Shown here one piece after another: positions 24,065-37,941 of a DNA stretch of 64,000 nt (positions are counted from its first letter, which is position 1; each line of letters opens with the position of its first letter). Below the pieces are notes generated by a model. That model worked only from the letters and a program-made list of their open reading frames with translations, ran no database searches and was not told the origin of the DNA. Both the position numbers and the translations under genes were made by a program. The stretch is from NCBI RefSeq assembly GCF_000208865.1, contig NC_018390.1:2555770-2619769 (forward strand). Reading direction: 5' to 3'. The DNA comes from Neospora caninum Liverpool. Lineage: Eukaryota; Apicomplexa; Conoidasida; Eucoccidiorida; Sarcocystidae.

Positions 24065-27000
24065 ATGGGGATCCGCAGGAAATCTCGGAAGAAGAGCGCA
24101 AAGACGCGAAGCAGTTCGTCTTCCTCGTCGCCTTCTCCCACGGAGCATCCTGCCGGAGAGCAAAACCAGTCGGGTCCTGAGGCAAACGGCGACGCACCTG
24201 GTGAGAGGGCGACTCTAGTCTTGTTAAACGAAACCGGAACTTAGTACACCCGCATTACAGGCTGGTCTAAGGTCTGTAGCATTTCCTGTGCTCCTTAACA
24301 TCACAGCTATCTAATCATATCGTACCTGAACGGCATGTTCGAGCATATTATGCGGTGTTAAAAGTAACGCCATGCAAAACCGCTGGTCTCTCTTCCTTTC
24401 GAGCAGAGGCGCGGCAGCAACATAGCCCCGCGCAAGAGATGCACGTGCTTCAGAGAGCGTAGAGTCGATTTACAGCCAACCGCAGCGGCGAAAAAAGAGT
24501 AACTGAGAAAGGAAGCAACGCTTGGAGACAAGGTGAACGGAAAAGCAAAGATCGTAAACGCGAACTGGAAAACGATACATGCATATGTATGTGTATATAT
24601 ATATATATATAGTTAGATGTAGAGAGGGAAAGCAGACACGCCGAGAGCGGAGTCAGACCCTGGAGAGTCCTCGGCGGTTTGCTGACGACAGCATGTCTTC
24701 GACAAAGGGCAGGAACGTGAGGAGCGAGGAAGAAGACGCAAAAAAGGGCGAAAACAAGACGCCATTTCTGTCGTAGCGTCCGGTACACTGCACAAGAGAA
24801 GACAGTGCTCTCTCTAGTTGTTCCAGCGAAGACGAAACGAAAAAGAGAAGCACCGGCCTCCGTGGTGGTTCCCTTAGTCTGCGCGTCGAGCGAAACACGC
24901 CGTTCATGAGTACGAGGGAACGTTACAGTCGCATCCCGAGGAGAAACAGACTGAGTGCGCTCTTTTATGTGGCGGTGGAAGAAACACAAAAGAAGAATCT
25001 CTCCGCGTTCAAGCGAGGCACAAAAAGGTGCAAACACACCACCACCGGTGTTTCTAGAGAGAGGTGAATGTCTTTCTTGTGACGAACCCAAACACGTGTC
25101 GCCGCCGAGCGATGCGCAACTCGAAACCTTCACCCCCGTAAACAAACCCAAACAGCTTTGATGTTTGAGCGAGAAAGAAGGAACGGACTCACGCGTTTCA
25201 GGTGGACGTGCGAAATGCGAACATTCCGGCGATAGCCGCACCCTTCTTCGTGTACCTGTCGCCAATCGGTGCAAGCGCGAGAGACACAGAAGGAACGAGA
25301 GAGAGGGAAAGCGAACAAGAGAGAGAGATAGCCGCTCCGTCGTCGCTGGAAAGAGGCTGAAGGTCTCCACAGCTCCGAAGGCGTAAACAAGTGGAGAAGC
25401 AAGAGCAGTGTTGGGGACCAGACAAAATACGGAGTGTTTGTCTTGCCACGTCCATGTATAACAGAAGAAAGTCTAACACAAGACGCCGACGGGCGTAAGA
25501 AGCCCCGCACGGGGAGTACTTCTCCGGCGGCGTCTCTTCCATAAGAAGTGGAAGAGAAGAAGCGAAGGCGCGCCTCATGAGAGGAGGCTCTCTGGCTGAG
25601 AGGCGTCGCAGGCGTCACGCTTTGTCTCAGGAAAGAGACTGGAAAACTTGAGAGATCCAGGAAGCTGGAGAGAGGCTGTCACAAATGTGGAGGAATTGAC
25701 GAGCATTGGAACAAGGTTGCCGCAATCGAGGACACATGCGTCGTCCCCCGGATTGCTGCTGTGTTCTCCTTCTCACAGAGAGCGAAGGAGAGGGGCAGTC
25801 ATTGGTGAAGAAACACTTTGAGACTCTTATACGAAGAAGGAGACTATGAGACTGGGCCACAGGTGTTACCTCGACGAGACAGCAGAACAGGATTTGAAAG
25901 ACGCTGAAGGCATTGAAACGAACAACGTGGTTAACCACCGCCCCGGGGGACTCAGTCGTGCCTCCGACTCTCGAGGGCTTCCTTTGCGTCGCGTTTTCGC
26001 TGTAAAGTCGCGGAATTTCCCTCGGTTTTTTTCAGCCCCGCGCAGGCGCCTCTCGATTTACTTGTTGCCTTGTTTGTCCGGTATCTTCTTCATTTTCGTA
26101 GAGCATCCCCCCGAGCCTCAAGAGGCACCGGCGCTTCGCCTGCCGCTGTCGTCGCCTCTCGACCAAACCGCCGAGTTTCAGTCCCGGCTGTTGCAGCAAT
26201 TGTTCCTCCAGCAAAACATGCTTCACCAGCAAATTTTAACTCAACAAGAAGAAATGAAAAGACAGTGGGAGCATCAGCGCGAGTGGGAGAGAGAGCAAGA
26301 GGAGAGGCTCGCCGGTGTATGTACAGCTCAGGCATCCAGAGGGAGAAGCATGGCGAGTGAAGGCGGAGACGGGGCTTCCGAAGAATGCAGGAAGGAACAG
26401 AGGCAGGTGGAGAAAGATGCAAGGCAGAGAGAGAAAGAAGAGACGAATAACGCTCGCGAGGAAGACGCGCGAACCAAGGCAGAAGGGAGCACCGACGACG
26501 GCCGAGGCGAGGACGAGAGAGTCAGGCAAGAAGCAAGAAGCGACAGAGAGGAAACGTTAGTCGCGAAGATTAAAATGCTCGAGGCCCAGCTCGAGGCGAT
26601 GCAGGCGAAACACGAGAAAGAGCGGAGAGACGAAGAACGGAAACAGGAAGAGCGGGAGAATCAGGAAGACGAAAAACAGGAGCACGAACGCGAAGAACAA
26701 ATCTTGTCGAGACTTGAATTCTCAGTTGCTTACTGTTCTTCTTTCGAACCTCCCTATACACCCGAAATGCTCACACCCGACGGCTCACGAGCAGGTGGAA
26801 AAGGATGGCGATCCGCGCCGTACGTCTCGCCAGCAAACCTCCATCAACCTTCACAGTGTCCGAGGCCATCGTCGTATATCCCTATATATATATATATATA
26901 TACTTGCTTTTTTATGTTTGCTTATGTATATGTCTATATATATATATATATATGTAGGTATATGAATTTCTAGACGTAGCTGTGTGTCTATACAATTGTA

Positions 27001-29896
27001 GGAAAGTCAATACGTTTGTATTTGCGCGGCATGCTCGTTCACCCAGACAGGTGATCTGTGTGCTTCAGTGAAGTACCTGCGCATCCCGCGCCGCCCTTTG
27101 CGTGCGTCTCGGTGTTTCTAACCGGATGCATCTCGAGGCGCATTCTTATGTTTCTGACTATACGGCTTTTGGACCGAAGGCGACGCGGGTTCTCTCTTTC
27201 TCTGTGTTTCTTTTCGCCGAGACACGTGTTCTCCGCTCCCTCGCCTCTGCATTCGGCTCTTTCTGCCGGTTTCATTCGCAGGCACTGCTCGTACCCTCAA
27301 GAAATCGGTCTCGCTCTCGCATCGCCCGCGCAAATCAAGTTCCTTCAGCTCCTCTCGCACGAGTCGAAGATTGCGAGGAAAATCGAGCTCGTGAGACCTC
27401 TCAGCTCCAGCGGAGTGTGCCGCACTGCGAAGCGGTTTCTGGCTGTCTCACAGCGACAAAAGACGGAAACAACCGTTTGAGAGAACACAAAAAATTAGGC
27501 AGGAAATTGTGCTGGAGGGAGATACCGCACTCGTGCTTCTCAACGTCGTTTTGTTGTGGGGAATCCTAAACCCTCTACCCTCTCAACTAGGGGCATATAC
27601 ACACGGAGACCAGTCACGAATGATCGTTTGCATGTGCGTAGCAAATGCGAAACAAAACAAAGGTTTTTAGCACCGGAGAGGAACCCAACCGCAGCGCTCT
27701 CTCATCTGTCGTGTGCTCCTTACCACAAGACAACCGGAGACCGAGAAAAAGCAAAACCTGCAGGAGACGCTCTCTCTGTGTCTCCCTGTGCTTCTTTTTC
27801 TCCAGTGGGTTGCTTCGCCTACAGACGTTCCTCGTCCTTCTTCCTCTCCCTCCTCTCCTTCCGCTCCCTATTCCCCTGTTTCCTCGTCTTCTCTGTCTGA
27901 GGCATATCGGCGAGCGTCTTTTACTCGACTCGGCTACCTGCGCTTCAGCGCAAATGCGGAGTCTAGACACCGTGCGCGAGAGTTGAAGAGCGTGAATTTG
28001 CCTCGCTTTACAGATTGCCTCTTCATCAAACTGCTATTTGTCGGTCCTCATTGCCTGCCGGAGGTGAACTCGAGCTTTCAAGTGGTGAGAAAACCTCTTA
28101 AAATGCTGTGTCGCTTCTCGCGCAACTCACACCAAGAATCGAAGCAGCGTCTTCATTCCTCCTAACCTCTCCCTGTTGTCCGTTCTTTCGCCTTTGTCCT
28201 GTCGTGGCTATGCCATGATGCTTCAGCGAACAAGGCGGAGGTTCTCTCCGGCTTTCTCACCTGCGCGCATCTGATTGGAAAGTTTGTCTCGTCTCTCTCC
28301 TGTGTCTTCAGGCTACGTCCACATCAACGCTTTGTCGCTCTATCTGCTGTCGGTTTCTCTTTGCTTCCCACATCGATAGTCTTGTCCTTTCAATCCTTTG
28401 CCCACCTTAGTTTTCTCTCAGTTTCTCGACGTGACCGGCACATGTCCTGTCTTCCTATCGTTCTTTCTTCATATCATGCTTCCAGTCCTTTTCTGCTTAT
28501 CGCTCGTGGAAGCTTTCTTCTTCCTTTTCTTCCTCTCGCTCTTCCTACCTTTCGTCTTCTTTGCCTTCTTTTCTGACTTCCCTCTTGTTTTTTCTGTCTA
28601 GAGTTTAATCGCGGTAAACTGCCTAGGTCGGCCATTGCCGGGAACACTTGCCTCGCTGCTGGACTTGCCTCATGTAAATCCCGAGGAAGCGAAGACGATT
28701 GAGCACGACTTCAAAGCTCCCCTCGGTCCTCGCCGCCCCGTCTCGTCTCTGTCCTCCGTACGCGCAACCAGAAACGCCATCACGAGGAGCATTCGCTCCA
28801 GAAGAAAAACTACGCAGGAGACCCGCGCACAGCAGAAACTCGCCTGGTCTCGGCAAGAGGGGAGAAGGCTCGGCGTTCTTCGCCTTGTCTGGTGCATGCG
28901 ACGCGCGGAAAACGGAACGGAAAGGATCGTTTACACAAGAGAGAAATGGAAACAAACAGAAACGAACGAGAGAGGACAGGTCGCGAAAAAGAGCACATGC
29001 GGTCCCGCGCCTGCGTTCCCCAGAAGAACAGAGCAAGGAAGAACGGGTGCAAAGTAGTGCAGTTAGAATCGCAAAACGTAAAGACGAGAGACAAACGCTC
29101 CTCGAAGTCAAGTGTTCCGCTGCCTGGGTTTTCGCGAAAGTCGTGGTGTTCCTCTGTACATCACAAACACCAAATACACATGCTCCTATATTCAGTATCC
29201 AAAATACTCAAATGTCCCTGTTTATTCGATTTGAATTAGACCCCTGTGGGCAGACAACCGCGTCCAATGTAACGGCATGTTCCCCACGTAACAGTAGACG
29301 CCTTGGCGTCTTCCTCTCCTCGTTTTAAAAGGCTGCCGCCAACCGCCCCGTCTACATCGAGAGAAGCGATGTGCGGCATGCACGCGTGGTCTCGCCTCCT
29401 GCTCTCCTTTGTTCTTTTTGATTCTGATTCCTGCGGTCGCAGCGCGATCAACGCCGCGAGAAATCGCCATCTTCTTTGCTTTCCTGTTCTCTTTCTGCGC
29501 CGCCTCCTCGCGCCTCGCCTCTCGGACACGCCTCCCGTGGCGGTCGTCCTCCTTCCACTTGCGTCGCGGTTTGCTCGTCCCGACCGAAACAGCCTCTGAG
29601 TGTCTATCTCGCGGAGAAAGAGAATCTCCTTTCCTCTGCGAAAAAGAAGTTCGTCGAGGAAGAAAACTTTGCCGCTGCCGTTCTCGTTCGCCAGGCGCTC
29701 GAGAAACTCGCAAAAGCGAAACCCCACATTGTCGAGTTGGAGAAAACAGAAGAGTAAGCGGCAAGTTCCAATTTCTTGTTTCCAAGGACGTCAGGCGAGC
29801 GAAGCGCGAAAGCCGCCGCCGATCTGCTCTGTCCGCACTCCACTACATTCATTGATATACATTTCCACATATATATATATATATATATACCTGCGT

Positions 29897-29932
<36 letters not shown>

Positions 29933-32900
29933 CTCGTTTCGTCATGCTGAGGCAGGTGTGTTCGTACGTGGCCATTAAGAGAGCATTCGTGCAGCTTCTG
30001 TTTCGGTAAAGAAAGAGAACACTCAAGCTAAAACGAGGGAACTGGAACAGCGCTACGGTTCGTGAGACACCAGGTGCGTACATGTAGCTTCATATATATA
30101 TATATATATGCATGGGTAGTTACACGGATGTATGCTTGTCGTAGAGTGTACATGTACGTAAACATGTGTTCATTTCTATGAATATTGCTGTCGCTGCTTC
30201 AGAGGAGCAGGGATCTACGCTTGCGTCGCCACACACCTAGAAGCATGTATATTCATATATATATGTATATATATAGATGAATATGAATCTATGTGCGTAT
30301 AAGTATGTATACATGTGTGTAAAAAATATATACATGCATGTGTGTATAAATATATGCATGAATAAATATATGCCTGTAAGTATATATCTGTAGCGTTGTT
30401 TTTCGTGTGATTTTCTCTCAGGGATGCGGCAGCCCGGGAAGCATTTGAGGAGGCCAGGCGGGCGAAGGCTGAACTTCTTTCGTGGCAACTCTGTGTGAAG
30501 AAAACCGTCGCAGCTGCGCTTTGTTGCCCAGCTGATCCGATCACCCAGGCAGAAGAGCGAGAGGAGAAGACGCCGCTAAAAGACAAGCACCTCATTGAGC
30601 ATCTTGCACAGAAGGTAGGTCGAGTGCCGGGAAGAAAAACCACGTAGACGCCGCAGGCGAGTTCGAATGCCGTCCAGGCCAAGGCCACGAGACACCAACA
30701 GTGAGAAAGAGAGCAAGAGAAAAAAAGAGAAAACCTAGAGAGTGTACGCCAGAGAGAATCGCATGCGAACGAGAAATGACGAAAAAACAGTTGGAGGAAG
30801 TCGAAAGAAAGAGTCTCAAGAAACGCACCTCTCCGGCATCGAGACAAGTCGACCGCTCGGACGGCGGCGAGAAAAGCGCCGTACCCTTGAGAGCCTCCGC
30901 ACGAGTAGTTGCACTCGTTCTTCGCCGCTCTCTGGTTTCTGGGCTTTCGAGCGATTTGATTTCTTGTTCTCTCAAACTCCCCCGACCCCGCTGACTCCCC
31001 TTGCGTGTGCCTGAACTTGGCCTCGCCTGCGGTCTCCCAAGCCCCGTCGGTCTCTTTTTGTTCTCGCCATGTCTCAGCTTCCGTCGTCTTCCTCGTCCCA
31101 ACTTTTCCGTCCCGACTCGGAAACCCTCTCTTCCGAGGCTTCTCCCCTCTGTCCCTGCGACGCTCGTCGTCTTCGTGAGGAAGAAAAATCTTACCGCGCC
31201 GTTCCCGTCAAAGTGTCGAGCGCCGGAGTTTCTGAAAGCGAAGCAGAACGAGAAGGCCGCACGAACGGCTTCCCTACTCTCTCTCCTGATGACATGCCCA
31301 TTCGCCCGATGCACGCAGATCAACAGAGACAGCTCCTGTTGCTGGAATCTCCAGAGCGCGACGCCTCCCAAACCCACGAGACGCCGAGCTCAGTAGGCTG
31401 TTTGTTCAACACTCGCGCATGTACCAGAACATGTGCATCGGTGCCACGGGGTGTACGCGATAAGCGTCGCAGTAAATGTCGCGCAGCGTGAACCGCCCAT
31501 CAGAAAAACCTCGGCGCCTCAGACGGAAGCCTGCCGGCTCCACGAGGGGAGGAAATGTGCCTCCCTCAGGGATGTTCAAAAAGTGAGGGTGGAGCTTTTG
31601 CGCCGCAAAGCAGAGAGAGACTGAAGCCGAGATGCGGCATCTGCGACTCTCTTGGATCTGTCTTCTGTGTCGCTTTACCTCACCCCAAGGCCAGGAAACA
31701 GACTGTTGCGCACTGAGCCGCTGGCCGTTTGTGTGTTGGTGTGGCGGGCGATGCAGGTGAACTTCGTAGGGCAGATAAGGTCGGAAGATGTGGACTCTGC
31801 CTCGCTGCTGTCTCCCTTCTTCCCCCGAGATGTCGTGTGTGCGCTGTTCGCCGCGGACACTCCAACGCGTTCCGCGGCGCAAGAGGCCGTTGCTCGAGAG
31901 TTGGAGTCTCACCCCGGTGAGACAGAGGGAGAACCCCGAAGGAAGAGAGAACAGAAAGCCACACGCTGCTCCCTCAAGCATCGGCGCAGCGCAGGGGCGC
32001 GCAGGTGAAGCAGCGTCGAACGGTGTAAGACCAGGGACGCAGCCGAAAACACGATTTGCCGCACGAAGCAGAAACACCAGAGGGGAAGAAAAACGAAGAA
32101 GCATGAGCGCAAGAGAGGAAGACAAACACCGAGGAAATGGACGGCGAGGAGGGGGAATGCTTGCTTTCTCACGTGTGTGTGTGTGTGTGTGTGTGTGCGT
32201 TTTGCAGAGATGATCACCGGAGAACTCTTTGTTGCTTTATGCCCGATCCTCCAACGCGCGTTTGCAGATAAGACGCTCAAGGTGCGTTCCTCTCACGCCG
32301 TCGCTTCGTCTCTGTTTTTTCCCCTTCTTTTCCAAACGAGGCTCCCCCCCTTTGCGAGAGCCGTTCCTCACATGCACTCCCTCGCCCCAGCCTTCTCAGC
32401 CTTTATTCGGCTTGCGCCCCTGGTGCCCAACCCCGGTAGCTCTGTGGTCTCTACGCTACCCCAGTCCCTGTCGTCGACCTGATTTTGTTGTCTCTCCAGA
32501 TTTTCCTCGGCGGTGCGCACCTCCTCTCGCTGTTCCTGGAGTCCCCGAGCCTTGCGTCTCGCCAGCTTCTTTCTCCACCCTTCCGAGGCGTGCGCCAGGA
32601 ACTTCTTCTCCGCGTCGGCGGCGTTTTCTCAGAGCGCGCTCGAAGGCTCCTACTCCTCCTCTGCAAGTCTCATCCGGAAGTCGCTGGCGTGCTTGCAGGC
32701 GAAGTCTTTGAGCGTTTGACCGCCGCCGGGAGGTCGCAAGCGCCTCCGAAGGACGCACCGAGCTTCGCGGCGTCGCGCAGTCTCGGCGGAACGCCCACGA
32801 CCGAGCGCAAAGAAGAGGACAAACGGAGACAGGGCGAGAGCCGGGGCCGCGGCAGAGGCGGCTTCCGACCAGAGACAAACATGAGAAGTCGAGGCGATCC

Positions 32901-35900
32901 AGCGGCTGGACACGCTCCCGTCCCTCAAAAGTAAAGTGCACAGATGCGCAGAGAGAGCAAGACAGAGGGCTCTGTGTGGCGGACTCTCAGCATTTGGATT
33001 TTTCCAAACACACTCGCGGCCCCGACCCTAATCACAGCTTACAGTCCTCATGTGTTTTCTGTTTGTGGGCGTTTGGTGTTCTCTCATCGACGGGTGCGTT
33101 TTAGTTTCGAACGAGAAAGCGTTCATTTGATAGTCCTCGTGTCAACCGCGTCAGAGGCGCGTTCGACCCGCGTCGGGTTCCTGTTTTCCTGCTGATCTCT
33201 CGCGCCGTCTGTTGGACGCAGTGTTTCCTCTTCCCTGGCGTCCGCTGGTCTGATGCATCCACCGGTCCTTTCTGTCTGTGTACAAACGGGAGGCAAACGG
33301 CGTGGCAGCGTCCAGGTTTCCTAGAGACGACGGTGCGCTTCTGTGGCGAACGTTAGATCGAGTCGCTGCCATCCGCTGCTTAGTGTCTCTGTTCGCTTGG
33401 CAGTGGTGCACAAAGAGTAAAGTCCAGAGTCGTCGTGGAGCCCATCTCTTCCTCTTCGTGTTCGTGTTCGCTTCGTGGCAGGTCAACACTTCAACTTCTT
33501 CAACTGTTTGTTTCCCTGATTTCGGCCTTCTGCTTGGTGGAGCCTCTTGCTCCAGGAGGCCTTCCGCTTGCGCGCCTTCTCGACCTCTTGGAAGACTTGT
33601 TCCAGTCTGCCTCGGGCGACATTCGCAGTGCCGCAGTGCAAATCACAGCTCTGCTAATTCTTCAACTTCCGCACGCTTCTTCACAAGGCAAAATAAACAA
33701 GTTCATCGAGACGTTGAGACCCAAACAGAAAGAGGTGAAAACAACTCCACGCCTTCTTCGAAGTTTCTCTGCCACACGACGCTTTCGCTGATCTCGTTGT
33801 TGTGTGAACCACCTCGAGGATGTCCACCGAGTCCTCCAGAGGCATTGCCTTTCCCCTTCTTCTTTCCCGTCGTTTTCCCTCTCTTTTAGGAGCCTTTTTC
33901 ACGCCGCCGCCGCCGTTTCCCCGGGGGGCGTCTCCTCTGTGTCTCCTCTGTGACTTTCCGGCATCTCTCGAGCTTTGCCCTCCGCCGTGCTTCCTCTCTG
34001 TACGGCTCTGCTCCGCGTGCGCTCAGTTGATCGCCGAGGAAGTGGTGCGACTCGAGAGTCCCGCCGCAGCGCCGGCGTCCTCACCTACGCCTCCCCTCCC
34101 TGCTTCCTCTCCGTTCCCGGTTAACGAGAGTTTGGCGATGCACGGGAGAGGAAGGAAGAGTGCCTCGCCATTCGCGAGACGCGGCAAGTCGAAGGCACCA
34201 AAGGAAAAGCGAGAAAAGGAACCAGACACGAAGTCACGAACGCCCGACCCAGAGCGTAACGACACACCAGCGAAAGAGGAAAATGTAAGGCATCTCTTCC
34301 TTTCGTTCATTGATGCATACCCCTGCCTTCCTCCTGTAGAAGATGTAGGGTCACCCGCTGTCGTGGAAGCTCCATGACGATGCGGGCTGCTGCCTTCTCA
34401 CTCGCCTCTTCGATCTTTCTTCTCTGTGTCAGCCTCCCTCTCATGGGCGTCTCGCCTCACTGCTGCTCGGCGTCACACTCCAAAAAGGTATCGAGGAGGC
34501 GTCTTTTCGAGGCTTTCGCCCTTGCTCTCTCTGTTTGCCGCTCTTCCAGGTGCACGGCTCCGTCTCACTTCTGTCTTCCTCTCTTTTTTGTCTCTGCGAA
34601 GGTCCCCCACGGCGTGTGCGAATTTTGCCTCGAACGCTCTCCCGACCTCGCCGTTCCCTCCGGCATGGATTCTCACTTTCTTCTCAAATGTCCGTTGCTC
34701 ACCTCCTGCCCTCACTGCCGGAGCATCGTCGAGGTAAGCCTTCGGCTGCTTTCTCTCCGTTTTCGGCCGTTCAGTAATTGTCTCGACAAGCGCCAACCAC
34801 GGGGGGCCGGTGACCCAGATCCGCCAGCGTTCTTCCGGATGCCAAGCTGCGGTTTCTTCTCTCCCTTCACATTCCCCAGACGCGCAGCCCCTCTTTCCCT
34901 CACCGCGTGTGTGGCGTTCTCTCTAGTGCCCGAGAGGCGAGTCCCGCGATCGCTCTCTGCCTCTTTGGTTCTTCCTGAATGTCTCTGCGTCTTCGCCCCT
35001 CGACACACGCGCGCGAGAAACAAAACGAGCGAACCGGAACTCGAACCGCAATTGCAGCTCGACGTTTCCTCGTGTCCATTGCGTCGGGTTCGCAAATTCC
35101 GCCTGCGACTGCCTTCCTCGCCATGTCTGCTTTTCAGTCTTGTCTGTTTTCTTCCTACCCCCTCTCCATCTTGACTTTCTGCTCTTTTCTGCAGGTCGCC
35201 CTCCTGCCTGATCACTTGTTGACTGCATGCGCCAAGACGCGCGCATACATTCGGTGTGACGTGTGTCGGGCTGTCGTGCTGAAGACGCAACTGCGGGGAC
35301 ACAACCAACTTGGGTGTCGAGGTAAACGAATTCAAGAAGCTTCTTCGTTCTCTTCGTTTCTCTCGCCGTCTCCTCAGCTCCTCTTTTTAACAGTCGACGT
35401 CTCGTTCAAAAAAAGCCGTTACCAAAATTTCACCAACAACCAGCGCATACACTCACATATACATACATACATACATACATACATACATACATACATACAT
35501 ACATACATACATACATACATACATACATACATACATACATTGAATGCTCGACTCCACAGAGAGTCTCAGACGCATGCCGTTGCTGGAGCAGAAGTCTCAA
35601 ATGCGGTGTTTGGGCACCTCTGAGCACCCCCCAGGGAACGGGAACTGCATTTGCGCCCGGTGGAATTGCTCTCTTCTTTTCCTCCCTCCTTCACTCTTGC
35701 CTTTCTCTCTTCTGGTTGATTGGGACCGGTGCTGTGCGCGCACCATGACACCTGGGAATGCCGTTGTGCGTTCCTCTTTTGTCTCGTGAATTCCTCGCAA
35801 ACTTTTTTTTGAGTCTGCTGAATGCGAAGCGGAGTATAGTTGGCTGTCTCTGTTTTCCTTGTGCTTTTTCCCCTTCAAACGCACGGGTCTTCTTCAGCTC

Positions 35901-36031
35901 CGGCTCGCCCTGATCTTCAGCAGTGTTTCTTTTGCCGGGAATCGCTTCTTCCATCTCAATCCGCGTGGAGGAAACATCTTCTCCGGGACTGTCCTGCAAA
36001 TCCACGAGGGCCGCACTCTTCACTGGGATAA
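24065..36031 (+). CDS. CEP104: CEP104 homologue (ciliary tip/centriole TOG-domain protein)
   Basis: Sixteen exons, 1211 residues, all in phase: 24065-24200, 26102-26819, 27282-27390, 27806-28084, 28602-28757, 29593-29753, 30422-30614, 31078-31392, 31757-31916, 32208-32281, 32500-32930, 33482-33734, 34027-34284, 34602-34733, 35195-35321 and 35898-36031. Matches to CEP104 in order: N-terminal jelly-roll domain (about 249-400: FSVAYCSSF, YPQEIGLAL, KFLQLLSHESKIARKIEL, RLGYLRFS, ARELKSV), a short coiled coil, the PDDMPIRPM linker motif, a TOG helical array (about 690-995), then Cys/His zinc modules (about 1082-1200) and a final CFFC...H...C unit. Human CEP104 binds tubulin and EB1 at ciliary tips. 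Residues 1-245 are an extra Glu/Arg/Gln-rich coiled-coil extension not in the human protein. The exon 5 donor and exon 6 acceptor are the least certain. The start ATG has strong context (CACCATGGGG). Confidence 0.85.
26884..26954. repeat. (TA)n microsatellites in CEP104 intron 2
   Basis: Two TA runs separated by a T-rich spacer, in intron 26820-27281. Confidence 0.9.
29868..30112. repeat. (TA)n microsatellites in CEP104 intron 6
   Basis: Three TA runs (about 29868-29890, 29900-29930 and 30092-30108) in intron 29754-30421. Further degenerate tatgtata runs extend to about 30390. Confidence 0.9.
32173..32198. repeat. (GT)n tract at the 3' end of a CEP104 intron
   Basis: A run of about 12 GT units ends about ten bases before the TTTTGCAG acceptor of exon 10. 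It stands where a polypyrimidine tract would be expected. Confidence 0.9.
35456..35542. repeat. (CATA)n tetranucleotide array
   Basis: About 20 uninterrupted catacata-type units in the last CEP104 intron (35322-35897), between the zinc-module exons. Confidence 0.95.
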
Positions 36032-37941
36032 ATACGCACGCCGAACTGTTAGCAGTTTTGTTCTCGCGCGCCGCTTTGCTTCGTTTGACTACGAGCCTCG
36101 AACTCGCAGAGGGAGCGCAGCGTTGTCCTCTCGAGGGACGCAGGGGTTTGGGTTTGAAATGGAAATCGAGTTTCCTTTGCTTGGCGCGAAGATTCGTCCG
36201 TACACACATCGACACTTTTAGCTCGGTTAGGGCTGTTGATTGCGGGCAAGTCGGCAGAAAAAGACGAGAAAGGCCCAGGGACGCGAAACCAACGACGATG
36301 AACAACGCAGTGCAGTGAAGAACAAAAGTGACGGCCCTGAATACGACTTCTGCGTTTACATATACAAAGATCATTCGACTTTTTCCTCGCATATGCGAAT
36401 CATGTCGGCCCGTTACACACGTGGCCATTCTGAGTTTGCTTTCGCGTTTTCACGCTGATGACTCGGGCAGACCTCTTGAGTTCGTCATTCCTTATGAAAA
36501 CGGGATTTTTCTTCGAAAAAGAGACGTATTTCCCTTTCCTCGCTCTTCGCCGTTCCTGGCCGGAGAGGGTGCAACACGACGCCTACGGTACAAGCCAGGT
36601 CATTGGCTTCGGCCAGGTTTTAAAGAGTGTTCCGTGTTTTCTTTGTTTCCTATTTTTCTTCTCGATCGGAAGCCCGCTGCAGTTCTTTCTTCTCGTTTTC
36701 TGTTACAGACCTCGTTTCTTCCGCTCTCTCCACAGGTCCCCAGCAAAGACAAGACTGTGTGTCTTGTATGTCTGTTTCACTTGAGTCTTTTTCTGTGCGG
36801 AACCGTTCACCTTCATAGCCTCCGTGGGGACACTCGCTCTCTCTACGAGATTCAATCGCCACCAACACGACGGAGGCGAAAGTGAGGGAAACGACTGACT
36901 TTACACACCGAGCGACAACGCCCGACTTTCCCCTGGAACAATCGCGGGCACAGAAAATGTAAACACACCGGCAGATGTGCATAGAGTATGGAGTGGCAGG
37001 GAGAACAGACAGCATGGAGAAAAGAACGTGTGGTTTGTACCCGCGCGCTTCGAGAGAAAGACAGCACGTGTGTCGTGTTGGAATGCCGATATTTCACACC
37101 GTCGACAGACTGCTGGAGAGACGCACTGACAGTGGAATCGGCAAACCCATATGTAGACGAACAAGGATGCATAGGAAAAAGGATTGAGACAAAAATTGTA
37201 GGTGGAAAACCACTAGACACGAGCACATGCCTATTTCTGCATCTGTCGATCTCCGCCCATTCAAAACACATTCGCCACCTTCTTTTGCCGCGCCGCTTCA
37301 TTCATCCCCTGCCGAACTGCGCCTCTCGTTCTCTTCCTGTACATCTCCCCGGCCCATTCTTTTCCTCCACCTCTGGTGGGCTTTCTCCTAGATTCATTCT
37401 TTACGTTAGTCGCATTTTCTTCCTGTTCCGCTCCCGGCTCTTGCTTCTCCATTCCCCTCGCTTTAGCTCTCGTGGTCTGTTGTTCCTGGAGTTTTTCGGT
37501 CGTCGCCGTCTTTACTCTGTTCCGCTGTTCCGTGTGCTTCTAAGCGAGCAGCAGACTGTTTCTCAATCCCAGCACGTCCTTGCGGTCTCTTCCGTTTTTG
37601 CGCTATCATCCACAGCTCGTTCTCTCCCCTGTCGCTTCCCGCCTCATCGTTCGAGCTTTTCTTCTCTGCTTTGTCTCGCTCCCCTTCCCTTTCCTGTCCC
37701 ATTGACTACCTTCCCTGGGCACTCTCCACCTTTTCTCTGCTCCCCCTCAGCCGCTGTCTGCCTGCCTGGCGGCCCGATTCTCTTCTTTCCGTTCACAACG
37801 GAACCACATCTCGTTGGGGTACGGTCCGCACCGCCACCTGCGTGTCGCTGACTCCGAAATCGAAAAACGCGAGCGGCCACCGTACCTCTTGTCTCTCTTT
37901 TAATCTCTCGCGTGTCTCTCCGGCTTCTCCACAGGCTGGTG
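36032..37941. other. Convergent intergenic region (3' flanks of CEP104 and L7/L12)
   Basis: No exon with family similarity on either strand. 37270-37930 is strongly pyrimidine-rich on the plus strand. It should contain both 3' UTRs. Confidence 0.5.

Noticed and set aside
27102..27569. Second open frame over CEP104 exon 3
   Set aside because: The alternative frame carries no CEP104 similarity; the frame with YPQEIGLAL and KFLQLLSHESK is clearly the coding one.
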